A stretch of DNA of 17,049 nt from CALKCV01 sp964609515 (GCA_964609515.1 CAZSTZ010000142.1:1-17049); one strand, 5' to 3'. Counted from the first letter of the stretch, positions 1-6,113 are shown. Made by a program: numbers and translations. The notes: generated by a model from the letters alone, not told the origin.

Positions 1-186
1 AAATGGTCTGAAGAAGATAAAACTTATATTGCAAGTTTGCCAGAGTGGGGAAAATACGCTCGAACCCACGGCGATAGTTATGAAGAAGCACTGGAAAATG
101 CTAAGGAAGTTTTAGAAGATTTGGTATATGCTTATGAAGAAATAGGTAAACCATTACCAGAATTACAAAAGGTGCTGTCAGTCTAA
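1..186 (+). CDS. hicB: HicB-family antitoxin, 3' part only
   Basis: This is the C-terminal 61 codons of a gene cut by the window edge. The reading frame is open from the first base to TAA at 184-186. The peptide has the signature of HicB/UPF0150 proteins: a WSEED strand followed by tyrosine and IASLPEWG, then the THGDSYEEALENAKEVLED segment, and a helical tail ending in GKPLPE. In this family the partial RNase-H-like fold neutralises the HicA mRNA interferase and autoregulates the operon, but many cyanobacterial copies are solitary. A HicA partner would lie outside the window to the left, so a working toxin-antitoxin pair cannot be claimed. No DNA-binding domain follows the HicB core, so this is the short form. 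A perfect hairpin begins 14 bases after the stop. Confidence 0.8.
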   Translation, partial: KWSEEDKTYIASLPEWGKYARTHGDSYEEALENAKEVLEDLVYAYEEIGKPLPELQKVLSV

Positions 187-199
187 TTATGAGAATTAA

Positions 200-230
200 G
201 AAACCGGGTTTTTTAAAAAAACCCGGTTTC
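200..230. terminator. GAAACCGGG hairpin, probable bidirectional terminator
   Basis: Two perfectly complementary 15-base arms (200-214 and 216-230) share one central base. The GC block ACCGGG sits at the outside and a T run/A run forms the inside. It directly follows the hicB stop and precedes the next gene. The same GAAACC(C)GGT core recurs at 5499-5530 and 12641-12669 and, as a variant, at 4758-4787, so this is a dispersed repeat that may have been recruited as a terminator. Confidence 0.55.
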
Positions 231-250
231 TGTCCCCGCAACCAGCTAAA

Positions 251-271
251 TTGTTAATTGTTAATTGTTAA
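251..271 (+). repeat. Heptanucleotide STRR (TTGTTAA)x3
   Basis: Three exact TTGTTAA copies abut the ATG at 272. The reverse complement, TTAACAA, occurs twice at 1732-1745 and overlaps the stop of the same gene, so the gene is bracketed by the repeat in inverted orientation. Short tandemly repeated repeats of 7 bp are typical of filamentous cyanobacteria. No ribosome binding site other than the repeat itself is visible. Confidence 0.75.
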
Positions 272-1735
272 ATGATTGATTATGATGTAGTAATAATTGG
301 TGGAACTGCTACTAGCATCCACGCTGCCGTTACCGCCGCTTCGATGCAAGCTCGCGTCGCCCTGGTACGACCGCCAATTGAAACAGAAAATAACTCTCTC
401 GATACCGGTTTTCGCTATAGCAAAGTTCTGGCAAATCTGGGCAAAAAGGCAAGAGAAATAAATCGCGCTCAAGAGTTAGGAATTTATGGGGAAAGAGGCG
501 ATTTATTCTCCCAAAAATTCTCGGTTAATTTTGAGGAAGCGATGGAATATGCAGGGGGTATTGTCTCTAACCAAAAGGCAAAATACGAACCTGCGGTTTT
601 AGCTTCTTTGGGTATTGATGTTGTTTTTGGTAATGGCAGTTTTGTCGATAAACCTCACCTCGCTTTTGTGGTGAAAGGGCGGCATTTGCGATCGCGCGCT
701 TATCTCCTCGCCACTGCAGCTAAACCGATAATTCCCGATATTCCCGGTTTGTCAAAACTTGACTTTTTGACTGCTGAAAATCTCGGAAAACTTGTTAAGA
801 AAAAACTACCGGAAAGCTTAATTATTATTGGCGGAGATCCTACCGGTACCGAATTAGCTTTTGCTTTTGCCCGGTTGGGAACTCGCGTCACTATGGTGGT
901 AAAATCGAATCGTATTTTAAGAAAGGAAGACCCGGAAGCGGCTTTTTTAGTTCAAAACAGATTAGAAGCTGAGGGGGTTAGAATTTTGACCGATGTTGAG
1001 GTAACTCAAGCTCAAGAAATAGAAGGTAAAAAGTGGATTCAAGTTGGTAGGGAAGCTATAGAATCAGAGGAATTATTGTTGGCTGCTGGGTTTCAACCGA
1101 ATTTAGAATCTCTTAAATTAGAATCGGTTGGGGTTAAGGTTAGAAAAGGGCGTTTGTTATTAAATAAAAAGCTGCAAACTTCTAATTCTCATATTTATGG
1201 TTGCGGAGATTTAGCTGGTGGTTATCCCTTTCCTCATGTCGGGAATTACGAGGCTAAAATTGCTTTAAAAAATATTCTTTATTTACGTTCTTTTAAGGTT
1301 GATTATTCTGGCATTTCTTGGAGTATTGGTTCGGACCCAGAATTGGCAAGAGTTGGCTTGACTGAGGCACAAGCAAGACATCGTTTTGGAGATGATGTTT
1401 TGGTTTGCAGGCAAGATTTTAAGGTGGCAGATAAGGCTCAAATTTTAGGGGAAACGACGGGGTTTTTTAAGTTGGTTGCTGTTAAAAATGGGAAAATTTT
1501 GGGCGCTTCTGTGGTCGGTCCCCAAGCTAGCGAGTTGGTATATATCATATCTTTGGCTATTTGTCAAGATTTAAAGGTGGAGGCGATCGCTGACTTGCCG
1601 CAAATTTGGCCGACTCTCGGGGAGATGAACGGAGAAACGGCGACTGCCTGGTTGCGGCAAAAGCGGGAGGCCAATCCTTGGTTGCGAGATTTAATCGAGA
1701 ACTTGTTCCACTGGCGGCGATCGTGGATTAATTAA
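272..1735 (+). CDS. FAD/NAD-dependent disulfide oxidoreductase-fold protein without redox cysteines
   Basis: A 487-residue protein with the layout of lipoamide dehydrogenase, mercuric reductase and glutathione reductase. The N-terminal Rossmann half begins YDVVIIGGTATS at residues 4-15. A second nucleotide-binding motif, IIGGDPTGTE, lies near 185-194. The FAD-contacting YGCGDLAGGYPF follows, then a complete C-terminal dimerisation domain from about PELARVGLTEAQA. The length is normal for the family. Three things are abnormal. The CxxxxC pair expected around residues 43-50 is replaced by LDTGFRYSKV. The first glycine motif reads GGTATS rather than GxGxxG. The C-terminal HPT-x-x-E dyad is W446-PTLG-E451, so the catalytic His is Trp. 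It therefore cannot do dithiol-disulfide chemistry, although NAD(P)H or FAD binding may persist. Neighbouring persulfide genes suggest, but do not prove, a sulfur-related role. Annotation as a dihydrolipoamide dehydrogenase or mercuric reductase would be wrong. Confidence 0.85.
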   Translation: MIDYDVVIIGGTATSIHAAVTAASMQARVALVRPPIETENNSLDTGFRYSKVLANLGKKAREINRAQELGIYGERGDLFSQKFSVNFEEAMEYAGGIVSNQKAKYEPAVLASLGIDVVFGNGSFVDKPHLAFVVKGRHLRSRAYLLATAAKPIIPDIPGLSKLDFLTAENLGKLVKKKLPESLIIIGGDPTGTELAFAFARLGTRVTMVVKSNRILRKEDPEAAFLVQNRLEAEGVRILTDVEVTQAQEIEGKKWIQVGREAIESEELLLAAGFQPNLESLKLESVGVKVRKGRLLLNKKLQTSNSHIYGCGDLAGGYPFPHVGNYEAKIALKNILYLRSFKVDYSGISWSIGSDPELARVGLTEAQARHRFGDDVLVCRQDFKVADKAQILGETTGFFKLVAVKNGKILGASVVGPQASELVYIISLAICQDLKVEAIADLPQIWPTLGEMNGETATAWLRQKREANPWLRDLIENLFHWRRSWIN

Positions 1736-1758
1736 CAATTAACAATGACCAAAAAAAA

Positions 1759-1882
1759 GTGCGCAATTGCGCACAAAAAATGGACGTTTAATAACTAAGG
1801 CCCCCAAAAGTGCGCAATTGCGCACAAAAAATGGACGTTTAATAACTAAGGCCCCCAAAAGTGCGCAATTGCGCACAAAAAA
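1759..1882. repeat. 51-bp tandem repeat carrying a perfect 16-bp palindrome (2.4 copies)
   Basis: Two full 51-bp units (1759-1809 and 1810-1860) and a partial third (1861 to about 1882) each begin with the perfect palindrome GTGCGCAATTGCGCAC, followed by A6-7. The remainder of the unit runs from TGGACG to the C5A4 tract. The palindromes start at 1759, 1810 and 1861, an exact 51-bp period. They lie between the flavoprotein gene and the promoter of the sulfide operon. A minus-strand frame reads through them as a 17-residue repeat, only because 51 is a multiple of 3. Confidence 0.85.
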
Positions 1883-1951
1883 TCGCGTCAGATCGATATG
1901 ATTACCACAAATCCCAGAAAAAGTCAAGGGGTAAAATCTTAAAATATGCTA

Positions 1952-1983
1952 TTGACATTTTAATAACTATGTAGCAATATAGT
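1952..1983 (+). promoter_or_regulatory. Candidate promoter of the persulfide dioxygenase operon
   Basis: A consensus -35 box TTGACA (1952-1957) is followed by A/T-rich sequence with CAATAT (1975-1980, spacing 17) and, overlapping, TATAGT (1978-1983, spacing 20) as possible -10 boxes. The gene starts about 40 bases downstream at 2020. The flanks contain TATTG and CAATA half-sites in inverted orientation, the kind of A/T-rich dyad that ArsR-family repressors occupy, so repression by the regulator encoded at 4350 is plausible but inferred. Confidence 0.4.
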
Positions 1984-2019
1984 AATAGAAACTTCAATAA
2001 GGGGCGGGAAAATAAGGCC

Positions 2020-2709
2020 ATGTTATTTCGTCAACTATTTGACAGCGAAACGAGTACCTATACCTATCTAATTGCAGACGAAAGGACAAAAGAGGCAGTA
2101 TTAGTCGATGCGGTATTAGAACAAGTAGAACGCGATCGGCAACTGCTGCGGGAGTTGGGACTAACTCTGCGTTATTGTCTAGAAACCCACATCCACGCGG
2201 ACCACATAACGGCCACCGGCAGACTGCGGGAGCTGACAGGTTGCCAAGGGATAGTGCCTCAAAATGCCTCGGCCAAATGTGCCGATCGCTTTTTGGGGGA
2301 CGAGGAAATATTGCGGGTGGGTGAGGTGGAAATAAAAGCGATCGCCACTCCAGGTCATACAGACAGTCATAACGCCTATTTAGTCAACGGCCACAGAATA
2401 CTAACGGGGGATGCTTTATTAATTCGGGGTTGCGGCAGGACAGATTTTCAAAGTGGCGATGCGGCTGTTTTATATCATTCTATTACTCAAAAATTGTTTG
2501 CTTTGCCAGAGGAAACTTTAGTCTATCCCGGTCACGACTATCGAGGTCATGCCGCGTCAACTATTGGGGAAGAAAAGCAATATAATCCTCGATTTGTTGG
2601 CAAGACAAAAGCCAGTTTTATCGAATTAATGGCAGGTCTAAATTTACCAAATCCTAAAAAGATTATGGAAGCAGTACCAGCTAACGAACGTTGCGGAAAA
2701 ATAGCATAA
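2020..2709 (+). CDS. Persulfide dioxygenase (ETHE1/Blh-type MBL-fold protein)
   Basis: A 229-residue metallo-beta-lactamase-fold protein of the ETHE1/persulfide dioxygenase group. These are cytoplasmic mononuclear iron enzymes that oxidise glutathione persulfide with O2 to sulfite. Visible metal-site residues are THIHADH at 56-62 (H57, H59, D61, H62), H113 in TPGHTDSH, D131 in LTGDALL and H172 in YPGHDYRG. The segment RGCGRTDFQ at 136-144 is characteristic of persulfide dioxygenases and separates them from glyoxalase II. AAGG lies a few bases upstream of the ATG. It is the first gene of a same-strand cluster with a rhodanese, a TSUP permease and an ArsR regulator, the standard sulfide-detoxification set of BigR/SqrR-controlled operons. 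The metal set is complete, so the enzyme is expected to be active. Confidence 0.92.
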   Translation: MLFRQLFDSETSTYTYLIADERTKEAVLVDAVLEQVERDRQLLRELGLTLRYCLETHIHADHITATGRLRELTGCQGIVPQNASAKCADRFLGDEEILRVGEVEIKAIATPGHTDSHNAYLVNGHRILTGDALLIRGCGRTDFQSGDAAVLYHSITQKLFALPEETLVYPGHDYRGHAASTIGEEKQYNPRFVGKTKASFIELMAGLNLPNPKKIMEAVPANERCGKIA

Positions 2710-2713
2710 ATTT

Positions 2714-2755
2714 GGGAATGGGGAATGGGGAATGGGGAATGGGGAATGGGGAATG
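2714..2755 (+). repeat. Heptanucleotide STRR (GGGAATG)x6
   Basis: Six exact tandem copies of GGGAATG directly follow the persulfide dioxygenase stop codon. Two further copies occur at 3383-3396, and three copies in the opposite orientation (CATTCCC) at 3430-3450, so the same STRR family has spread through the gaps of this operon. Confidence 0.85.
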
Positions 2756-2784
2756 GGGTGTAGTCAAGTTAAAATTCGCCCTTA

Positions 2785-2828
2785 AAAAGACAAAGAAAAG
2801 ACAAAGAAAAGACAAAGAAAAGACAAAG
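2785..2828 (+). repeat. 11-bp purine-rich tandem repeat (AAAAGACAAAG)x4
   Basis: Four exact 11-bp copies end 10 bases before the rhodanese ATG at 2839. The repeat is all purine except for one C per unit. The following AGAGAAGAAAAA supplies the only purine-rich sequence that could act as a ribosome binding site. Copy-number change here would alter the leader length without touching the coding sequence. Confidence 0.8.
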
Positions 2829-2838
2829 AGAAGAAAAA

Positions 2839-3372
2839 ATGACTGTAACAAATACTAAAAAACTGCAAGAAATCGATGCCGAAACTCTGAAAAATTGGCT
2901 CGATAAAAATCAAGTAAATTTGGTGGATGTAAGGGAACCTGGAGAATATGCCGGGGAACATATTCCCGGTGCAAAATTAGCGTCGCTTTCTAAATTTAAT
3001 CCCCAAGAAATTAAGCAGATGGGCGACAAACAAATAGTGCTTTATTGTCAAAGCGGCAACCGTTCGGGAAAAGCAGCCAAACAACTATTAAATGCTGGTG
3101 TTGAACCAGTAATTCATCTTAAAGGAGGCTTGCCAACTTGGAAACAAGCGGGTTATGAAATAGAGAAAAATAAAAACGCTCCTATTAGCATTATGCGCCA
3201 GGTTCAAATAGTAGCTGGAACTCTAGTATTTACCGGAACAATTTTAGGTGCTTTTGTCTCCCCCTGGTTTCTAATTTTAAGCGGTTTTGTCGGCGCAGGT
3301 TTAACCTTTGCTGGAATTAGCGGTACTTGTGGGATGGCGATTTTATTAGCAAAATTACCCTACAACCAGTAA
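2839..3372 (+). CDS. Rhodanese domain fused to a DUF2892 membrane tail
   Basis: A 177-residue protein. Residues 10-110 form a single rhodanese domain: LVDVREPGEYAGEHIPGA at 28-45 and the active loop CQSGNRSG with nucleophile C70. Residues 113-177 form a DUF2892-type tail starting PISIMRQVQI, with two hydrophobic segments (about 122-141 and 143-160) and a FAGISGTCGMA motif containing C164. The layout matches the E. coli YgaP type, a membrane-anchored sulfurtransferase with its catalytic domain in the cytoplasm. The expected role is transfer of sulfane sulfur between low-molecular persulfides, thiosulfate and protein thiols, feeding or draining the substrate of the upstream dioxygenase. The catalytic Cys is present. 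The start is supported by the purine-rich leader and by the usual rhodanese N-terminus. Confidence 0.9.
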   Translation: MTVTNTKKLQEIDAETLKNWLDKNQVNLVDVREPGEYAGEHIPGAKLASLSKFNPQEIKQMGDKQIVLYCQSGNRSGKAAKQLLNAGVEPVIHLKGGLPTWKQAGYEIEKNKNAPISIMRQVQIVAGTLVFTGTILGAFVSPWFLILSGFVGAGLTFAGISGTCGMAILLAKLPYNQ

Positions 3373-3382
3373 ATTGAAAATT

Positions 3383-3450
3383 GGGGAATGGGGAATTGCT
3401 AATTGCTAACTGCGTTCTTTCGGTTTTGCCATTCCCCATTCCCCATTCCC
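3383..3450. repeat. STRR copies in inverted orientation forming a long hairpin
   Basis: GGGGAATGGGGAAT (3383-3396) is exactly complementary to ATTCCCCATTCCCC (3431-3444), giving a 14-bp stem with a 34-base loop in the short gap between the rhodanese and permease genes. It could attenuate or process the operon transcript. There is no T run after it. Confidence 0.6.
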
Positions 3451-3462
3451 CATTACCTAATT

Positions 3463-4254
3463 ATGATTTGGATAATAGGACATATTTTAGCGACTTGCAT
3501 TGGTATTAGCTTGGGTTTAATTGGCGGTGGAGGATCGGTTTTGGCATTACCGATTTTAGTTTATGTGATGGGGCAGCCTACCAAATCAGCGATCGCCATG
3601 ACCTTAGTAATAGTAGGAACCGTCAGTCTCATTGGCATTATCCCCCACTGGCGGCAGGGAAATGTTAATGTTAAAAAGGCTTTTATGTTCGGTTCTGCAA
3701 CCATGTTAGGAGCCTTTGTAGGAGCTAAGAAAATAGCATCGTTGCCGTTTGTTACCGAAAGGGTTCAACTGTTATTATTTGCCGTAATGATGATGGTTGC
3801 TGCCGGATTTATGATAGCTAAAAGTCGCAAATCATCGGCAAAAACTGAACCAGAAGATTTAGCTTTTTACCCCAAACCAGTTTGTAAATATTGTTGGTTG
3901 TGGATACCAACAGAAGGGTTGGGCGTGGGGGTTTTAACGGGTTTAGTTGGTGTAGGTGGAGGGTTTGCGATCGTGCCAGCTTTGGTACTTTTAGCTAATA
4001 CGCCGATGAAAGAAGCTATTGGTACTTCCTTGTTAATTATTGCCTGTAATTCAGTTGCCGGTTTTCTGGGATATTTAGGACAAGTTCCTTTAGATTGGAG
4101 TTTAATGGGTTCGTTTATTATAGCTGCAAGTTTGGGAATTGTAGCTGGAGCCTATTTAGCTCGATATGTGGATGCCAAACAGCTACAAAAAGCTTTTGGT
4201 TATTTCCTGTTAGCGGTGGCGGCTTTTATTTTGTTAGTTCCAAAACCGTCATAG
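3463..4254 (+). CDS. TauE/SafE (TSUP) family sulfur-anion permease
   Basis: A 263-residue polytopic inner-membrane protein with about eight hydrophobic segments and the internally duplicated TSUP motif: GLIGGGGSVLALP at 18-30 and GLVGVGGGFAIVP at 160-172. This family moves sulfite, sulfoacetate, thiosulfate or other small sulfur compounds across the membrane. Beside a persulfide dioxygenase, export of sulfite is the simplest role. A CKYC pair (C141, C144) lies in the central loop and C195 in a later segment. The frame extends upstream to an ATG at 3403, but those 20 codons run through the CATTCCC repeat and encode nothing family-like, so the ATG at 3463, followed at once by the first membrane helix, is chosen. 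Substrate and direction are not readable from sequence. Confidence 0.88.
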   Translation: MIWIIGHILATCIGISLGLIGGGGSVLALPILVYVMGQPTKSAIAMTLVIVGTVSLIGIIPHWRQGNVNVKKAFMFGSATMLGAFVGAKKIASLPFVTERVQLLLFAVMMMVAAGFMIAKSRKSSAKTEPEDLAFYPKPVCKYCWLWIPTEGLGVGVLTGLVGVGGGFAIVPALVLLANTPMKEAIGTSLLIIACNSVAGFLGYLGQVPLDWSLMGSFIIAASLGIVAGAYLARYVDAKQLQKAFGYFLLAVAAFILLVPKPS

Positions 4255-4287
4255 TTTTTCTTCCTCCGGGCAAGAAGATTACCAGAG

Positions 4288-4340
4288 AATAAATTCGACC
4301 TTGAATCGACATTTATTTCACGTCAAGTTCAAATAAATTC
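4288..4340. promoter_or_regulatory. Candidate operator of the ArsR-family regulator
   Basis: Three A/T-rich half-sites alternate upstream of the regulator gene: AATAAATTC at 4288-4296, ATTTATTT at 4311-4318 and AAATAAATTC at 4331-4340. The second and third form a perfect 8-bp inverted repeat with a 12-base spacer, and the first and second form a 7-bp inverted repeat. ArsR/SmtB repressors bind such dyads in their own promoters, so autoregulation is likely. The stretch GACATTTA here resembles GACATTTT in the dioxygenase promoter at 1954-1961. Confidence 0.5.
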
Positions 4341-4349
4341 TAGTGAATC

Positions 4350-4721
4350 ATGCAAAAACCCTGTGCTAATGTTAATGCTTTGTCTCAAGTAGCCGATTAC
4401 TTCAAAGTTTTGTCGGAAGTAAGTCGGATAATGGTCTTATGTTCTCTAAAATCTGGTGCGAAGAGTGTTAAGGAAATAATGCAAGATACTGGTTTAGGAC
4501 AAGCCAATGTTTCCAAACACTTAAAAATTTTAAGGGACGCTGGATTTGTTATTAGGAAACCGGAGGGAGTAAGCGCATATTATGAAATTGCAGATGAGGT
4601 GATTTTTGAGTTGTGCGAATTAGCCTGCGATCGCCTTTCTATTCGCCTCCAAGAAAAAGCCCAACAATCCCAAGAATTAAAGGCTTTGCATCAATCGGTA
4701 TTGGTAGGCAAAGCTGGTTAG
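4350..4721 (+). CDS. ArsR-family repressor, probable persulfide sensor (SqrR/BigR-like)
   Basis: A 123-residue winged-helix regulator. The core spans about 12-82, with the recognition region LGQANVSKHLKILRDAGF at 49-66 and a beta wing VIRKPEGVSAYYEI at 67-80. Cysteines are at 5, 31, 89 and 93. C31 lies in the helix just before SGAKSVKEI, and C89 or C93 in the C-terminal helix (ELCELACDRL). These are the two places that carry the reactive pair in SqrR/BigR persulfide sensors, whose tetrasulfide or disulfide formation releases DNA. The metal-site signature ELCVCDL of ArsR/SmtB helix 3 is absent, which argues against a metal sensor. Its position at the end of the sulfide cluster and the inverted repeats upstream support control of itself and the operon. 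Confidence 0.87.
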   Translation: MQKPCANVNALSQVADYFKVLSEVSRIMVLCSLKSGAKSVKEIMQDTGLGQANVSKHLKILRDAGFVIRKPEGVSAYYEIADEVIFELCELACDRLSIRLQEKAQQSQELKALHQSVLVGKAG

Positions 4722-4757
4722 GTATCAAAGCAGAAACAGAAAAAGAAACAGAAACAG

Positions 4758-4787
4758 AAACCAGGTAATTTCGGCAAAACCTGGTTT
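4758..4787. terminator. Hairpin between convergent genes
   Basis: AAACCAGGT (4758-4766) and ACCTGGTTT (4779-4787) form a 9-bp stem around a 12-base loop between two genes that end toward each other (4721 and 4799). It is followed by TATTAACG rather than a T run, so termination may be bidirectional but weak. The stem is a sequence variant of the GAAACCCGGT repeats elsewhere in the window. Confidence 0.5.
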
Positions 4788-4798
4788 ATTAACGTTAC

Positions 4799-5389
4799 TT
4801 ATAACCAAATTTCTTCTCCCATTTCAGTAAAGCGAACTTCTTTAATATTCCAAATAGGATTGCTGGTAAGAGTTTTTTCTAAACTGCTAAATAAGGCAAT
4901 TTGTTCGCAGGTAGAAAGAGAAGTAAGTTGTCGGCGAGAATAAGGAGAAACGCGCAAATCGATAGTAGCTAAATGCCAATGGCGATCGACAATTACCCGA
5001 TAACTAAAACTCAAATCTCTAGTATCTTGCCATTCTAAAACTTGTGCCACCGCCGCTTCCAGAGAATCATCTGCGGGAACTGCCACGGGCATCGGAATTA
5101 AATTCTCGCATTGACTGTCAATATGATAAATATTAACCGTAACGGTGTTGGTGGGAAGAGGAGAAGGAGATGGAGAAAAGTTTTGATTAACTATTTTTTC
5201 GGGAGTAGAAATGTTAGGAAAAGTTCCTATTTGAGTAGGTGTAACAGTTGGCGCGAGTATTTCGGTCTTTTTGGTTTCCGGGGAAACACTACCACAACTG
5301 CTTAAGGCGACAGTTATTAAAATTACAAAAAAATTTGTTAGGTATTCAAAAATACTATTCATAGTTAAGATTTTTCTGAGCAAGTCCAT
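4799..5389 (-). CDS. GerMN-domain-like lipoprotein
   Basis: A 196-residue protein with an N-terminal hydrophobic segment (about 16-30) ending in the lipobox LSSC (C32), so it should be a membrane-anchored lipoprotein. A Thr/Pro/Ser-rich linker follows (about 36-80), then a folded domain from VTVNIYHIDSQCENLIPMPV to the end. The order of elements (a short strand with Y, ENLIPMPVAVP, a helix with AAVAQVLEW, strands VIVDRHWHLATIDL, then a long helix and VRFTEMGEEI) resembles GerMN (sporulation/germination) domains, which in cyanobacteria occur in envelope lipoproteins of unknown role. Start: the ATG at 5389 adds R5 and K6 to the n-region. An ATG at 5362 would give a shorter signal peptide without positive charge, so 5389 is preferred, though neither has a good ribosome binding site. 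Confidence 0.65.
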   Translation of the reverse strand: MDLLRKILTMNSIFEYLTNFFVILITVALSSCGSVSPETKKTEILAPTVTPTQIGTFPNISTPEKIVNQNFSPSPSPLPTNTVTVNIYHIDSQCENLIPMPVAVPADDSLEAAVAQVLEWQDTRDLSFSYRVIVDRHWHLATIDLRVSPYSRRQLTSLSTCEQIALFSSLEKTLTSNPIWNIKEVRFTEMGEEIWL

Positions 5390-5498
5390 TATTTTTTTCT
5401 CAGGGCCCCCGAGTCTTTCGGGAAAGTAAAGAGCAATGAGAAATTGTCCCCCAATCTTGCTTGACAGGGGTGGCCTTTGATTCGGTCAAGTAATTTCA

Positions 5499-5530
5499 GA
5501 AACCCGGTATGCATGAAAAAACCGGGTTTC
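5499..5530 (-). terminator. GAAACCCGGT hairpin downstream of a minus-strand remnant
   Basis: GAAACCCGGT (5499-5508) pairs with ACCGGGTTTC (5521-5530) around a 12-base loop. On the minus strand it begins 15 bases past the TAA of the microORF at 5545-5670 and has a T6 run inside the loop side. This is the same repeat family as 200-230. Confidence 0.45.
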
Positions 5531-5544
5531 ACAGGCAGGCTGTA

Positions 5545-5670
5545 TTAGGCGATGCCCATTTCTGGTAGAATATTTTCGTCGTCAAAATTAGAGTCGTCAA
5601 AAATGAAGATGCCTTTCCCACAGCTTTGAGGTTGCTAAGTATTTTTACGGAGCAAGTCGAAAACCCTCAT
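5545..5670 (-). pseudogene. 42-codon microORF interrupted by an in-frame amber codon
   Basis: Read on the minus strand from ATG at 5670, eleven codons (MRVFDLLRKNT) lead to TAG at 5635-5637. The same frame then stays open for 29 codons, containing GIFIFDDSNFDDENILPEM, to TAA at 5545-5547, and a hairpin follows directly. The acidic, repetitive IFDDSNFDDEN part does not look like random noncoding sequence. The first part resembles the beginning of the lipoprotein gene to its left (both have GACTTGCTC then an A-rich stretch), so it may be a decayed small gene or part of a duplication. No family is recognised. Confidence 0.3.
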
Positions 5671-5768
5671 TGTTGGGTGTAGTTTCGCAACTTCGATCCT
5701 GTAAAATAAGTAGAACTTAACAAAACCCAAATAATTAAAACCACCCACTAGCCAACAGACAACCTATC

Positions 5769-6113
5769 ATGTTAATTTTAGAAGCTTTCGTATTCGCTAC
5801 CATATTGTGCGGATTTTTTGGCATTATCTTTAAAAAGAATCTGCTGATGAAAATCGTCTCTATGGACGTGATGAGTACGGGGGTAATTGCTTATTACGTT
5901 TTAGTGGCAGCGCGAGAGGGTTTATTTACACCAATTATCGGAAACGCAAAAGATGGTGGAACTTATGCCGATCCAGTGCCCCAAGCAGTTATCTTAACGG
6001 CGATCGTCATCGGTTTTTCGATCCAGGCTTTAATGTTAGTTGGTGTAATGAAACTGGCCCACGATAATCCAACATTAGAAACTCACGAGATCGAAAAAAA
6101 TAATACTCCATGA
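5769..6113 (+). CDS. mrpC: Mrp antiporter subunit C (NuoK-like)
   Basis: A 114-residue protein with three membrane helices (about 3-22, 32-48 and 71-95), the MnhC/MrpC size and order. The ADPVPQAVILTAIVIGFSIQALML stretch, here at residues 67-90, is the family hallmark and aligns with NuoK of complex I. In the Mrp complex it forms part of the ion path next to MrpD. It is the first gene of a long operon, and its TGA overlaps the mrpD start as ATGA (6110-6113), indicating translational coupling. The loop FTPIIGNAKDGGTYADP between helices 2 and 3 is typical of cyanobacterial copies. Confidence 0.9.
   Translation: MLILEAFVFATILCGFFGIIFKKNLLMKIVSMDVMSTGVIAYYVLVAAREGLFTPIIGNAKDGGTYADPVPQAVILTAIVIGFSIQALMLVGVMKLAHDNPTLETHEIEKNNTP

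Larger units (their letters stand above)
5390..5768. other. Divergent intergenic region upstream of the mrp operon
   Basis: 379 bases between the lipoprotein gene and mrpC. It contains a small inverted repeat CTTGAC (5460-5465)/GTCAAG (5485-5490), the CCCGG hairpin at 5499-5530, and a broken minus-strand microORF at 5545-5670. A possible -10 box TAAAAT lies at 5702-5707 for the mrp operon, with no convincing -35. I see no RNA gene I can name. Confidence 0.5.

Noticed and set aside
272..1735. Annotation as dihydrolipoamide dehydrogenase or mercuric reductase
   Set aside because: The catalytic cysteines and His are absent, so only the fold can be assigned.
1739..1927. Minus-strand frame encoding a 17-residue repeat across the 51-bp units
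   Set aside because: It starts at a TTG, exists only because the repeat length is a multiple of three, has no homology features and no ribosome binding site. The DNA palindrome explains the conservation better.
3403..3462. Longer start for the TSUP permease
   Set aside because: The extra 20 codons are a translation of the CATTCCC repeat. The ATG at 3463 directly precedes the first transmembrane helix.
4350..4721. Metal-sensing ArsR/SmtB
   Set aside because: The ELCVCDL-type metal motif in helix 3 is missing, and the context is sulfur metabolism.
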